The translations under genes and the position numbers were made by a program. Under the pieces are notes generated by a model that worked only from the letters and a program-made list of their open reading frames with translations, ran no database searches and was not told the DNA's origin. A stretch of DNA of 63,073 nucleotides, taken from Gammaproteobacteria bacterium (lineage in GTDB: Bacteria; Pseudomonadota; Gammaproteobacteria; Arenicellales; JAJDZL01). The stretch spans positions 1 through 63,073 of the forward strand of contig JAJDXD010000137.1 of NCBI GenBank assembly GCA_022823405.1, written 5' to 3'. This document shows, one piece after another, positions 62,719 through 63,073 of this stretch. Each line of letters starts with the position of its first letter. Position 1 is the first letter of the stretch.

Positions 62719-63073
62719 GCGAAACCAATCGTTTACCTAGCGGCGGTCGAATTGATCGATCTCGGCCTGTGACGTTTAAATTTAACGGGGAGATACTCAC
62801 CGGATATGCCGGTGATACTGTTGCGTCAGCACTCCTTGCAAACAACATTCACCTAGTTGCGAGAAGTTTCAAATATCACCGGCCTCGTGGAATCATGGGC
62901 AGTGGCCCAGAAGAGCCATGCGCTATGCTTCAAGTCGGGTGGGGCGCGAATGCCGTTCCGAATGGTAAGGCAACGCAGGTGGAGATTTATGAGGGACTGG
63001 AGGTTTCGAGCGTTAACGCCTGGCCGAGTGTTAAGTTCGATGTTTCTGCTGTCAATGAGATTTTCTCAGCAAT
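62715..63073 (+). CDS. soxA: Sarcosine oxidase subunit alpha (5' part, runs off the window)
   Basis: The N-terminal 119 residues of the large subunit. A TTG at 62715 overlaps the soxD stop. RPVTFKFNGEILTGYAGDTVASALLAN and SFKYHRPRGIMGSGPEEP match the ferredoxin-like N-terminal domain of SoxA, with the conserved YHRPRG. The frame is open to the last base, so the gene continues beyond the window; soxG would be expected after it. Confidence 0.92.
   Translation, partial: MSETNRLPSGGRIDRSRPVTFKFNGEILTGYAGDTVASALLANNIHLVARSFKYHRPRGIMGSGPEEPCAMLQVGWGANAVPNGKATQVEIYEGLEVSSVNAWPSVKFDVSAVNEIFSA

Noticed and set aside
1..63073. tRNA, rRNA and CRISPR genes
   Set aside because: No cloverleaf with a GGTTCGA-type arm, no rRNA stretch and no regularly spaced repeat was found by reading the gaps on both strands.

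Overview
This window looks like chromosome of an aerobic, Gram-negative gammaproteobacterium, probably marine, with GC in the mid to high 40s by eye. The class call rests on the zapA - 6S RNA - fthC arrangement, nearby rpiA and ilvA, a DegP-type protease beside an OmpR/EnvZ-type pair, BepA, BolA and a TusDCB/DsrEFH set. The metabolic theme is C1 and methylated-compound oxidation. There is a formaldehyde-activating enzyme with genes for the tetrahydromethanopterin (H4MPT) cofactor, a glyA-soxBDA sarcosine oxidase operon that runs off the right end, and a tungstate importer with mobAB that could serve a tungsten/molybdenum formate dehydrogenase. I cannot name genus or species.

Layout, left to right. 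1-5.9 kb: yicC, gmk, an HtrA/DegP protease with a clear terminator, and a two-component system. 5.9-14.8 kb: a CitG-like protein, fae, a pterin dehydratase and a fused HppK-DHPS protein on the plus strand, facing dmrB, DUF6513 and DUF447 genes on the minus strand; an SsuABC/TauABC-like importer lies upstream of dmrB. 14.8-18 kb: an IS1595-type transposase remnant, BepA-like protease and an ankyrin protein. 18.2-21.9 kb: dsrEFH-dsrC-dsrM-dsrK with no dsrAB in view.

21.9-34.5 kb is accessory DNA on both sides of rpiA. First comes a C5-methyltransferase/Vsr restriction-modification locus with a probable unrecognised endonuclease and an HNH endonuclease. Then come a NERD-domain helicase, a DUF4143 ATPase with an inverted repeat over its start codon, a DsbD-like membrane thioredoxin and an AbiE toxin-antitoxin pair whose toxin carries an extra WYL-like domain and Cys-rich tail. 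34.5-43.3 kb returns to core genes: ilvA, a small unknown protein, an Sfp-type transferase, EVE-fthC-6S RNA-zapA, tupABC-mobAB and a glycerophosphodiesterase.

43.6-45.9 kb holds an Fe-S protein, a MaoC dehydratase and an alcohol dehydrogenase. 45.9-56.0 kb is the most interesting block: a LysR regulator divergent from a nine-gene operon joining a TorT/ribose-type ABC importer and a Gfo/Idh/MocA oxidoreductase to PxpA, BCCP, biotin carboxylase, PxpB and PxpC. It reads as a complete uptake-and-carboxylation pathway for a substrate I cannot identify. 56.2-59.3 kb: bolA and a GC-rich, probably acquired TonB-dependent receptor. 59.9 kb to the end: glyA-soxB-soxD-soxA(partial).

All calls come from reading the sequence; no database search or folding program was run. 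Start codons were chosen from visible ribosome-binding sites where possible.
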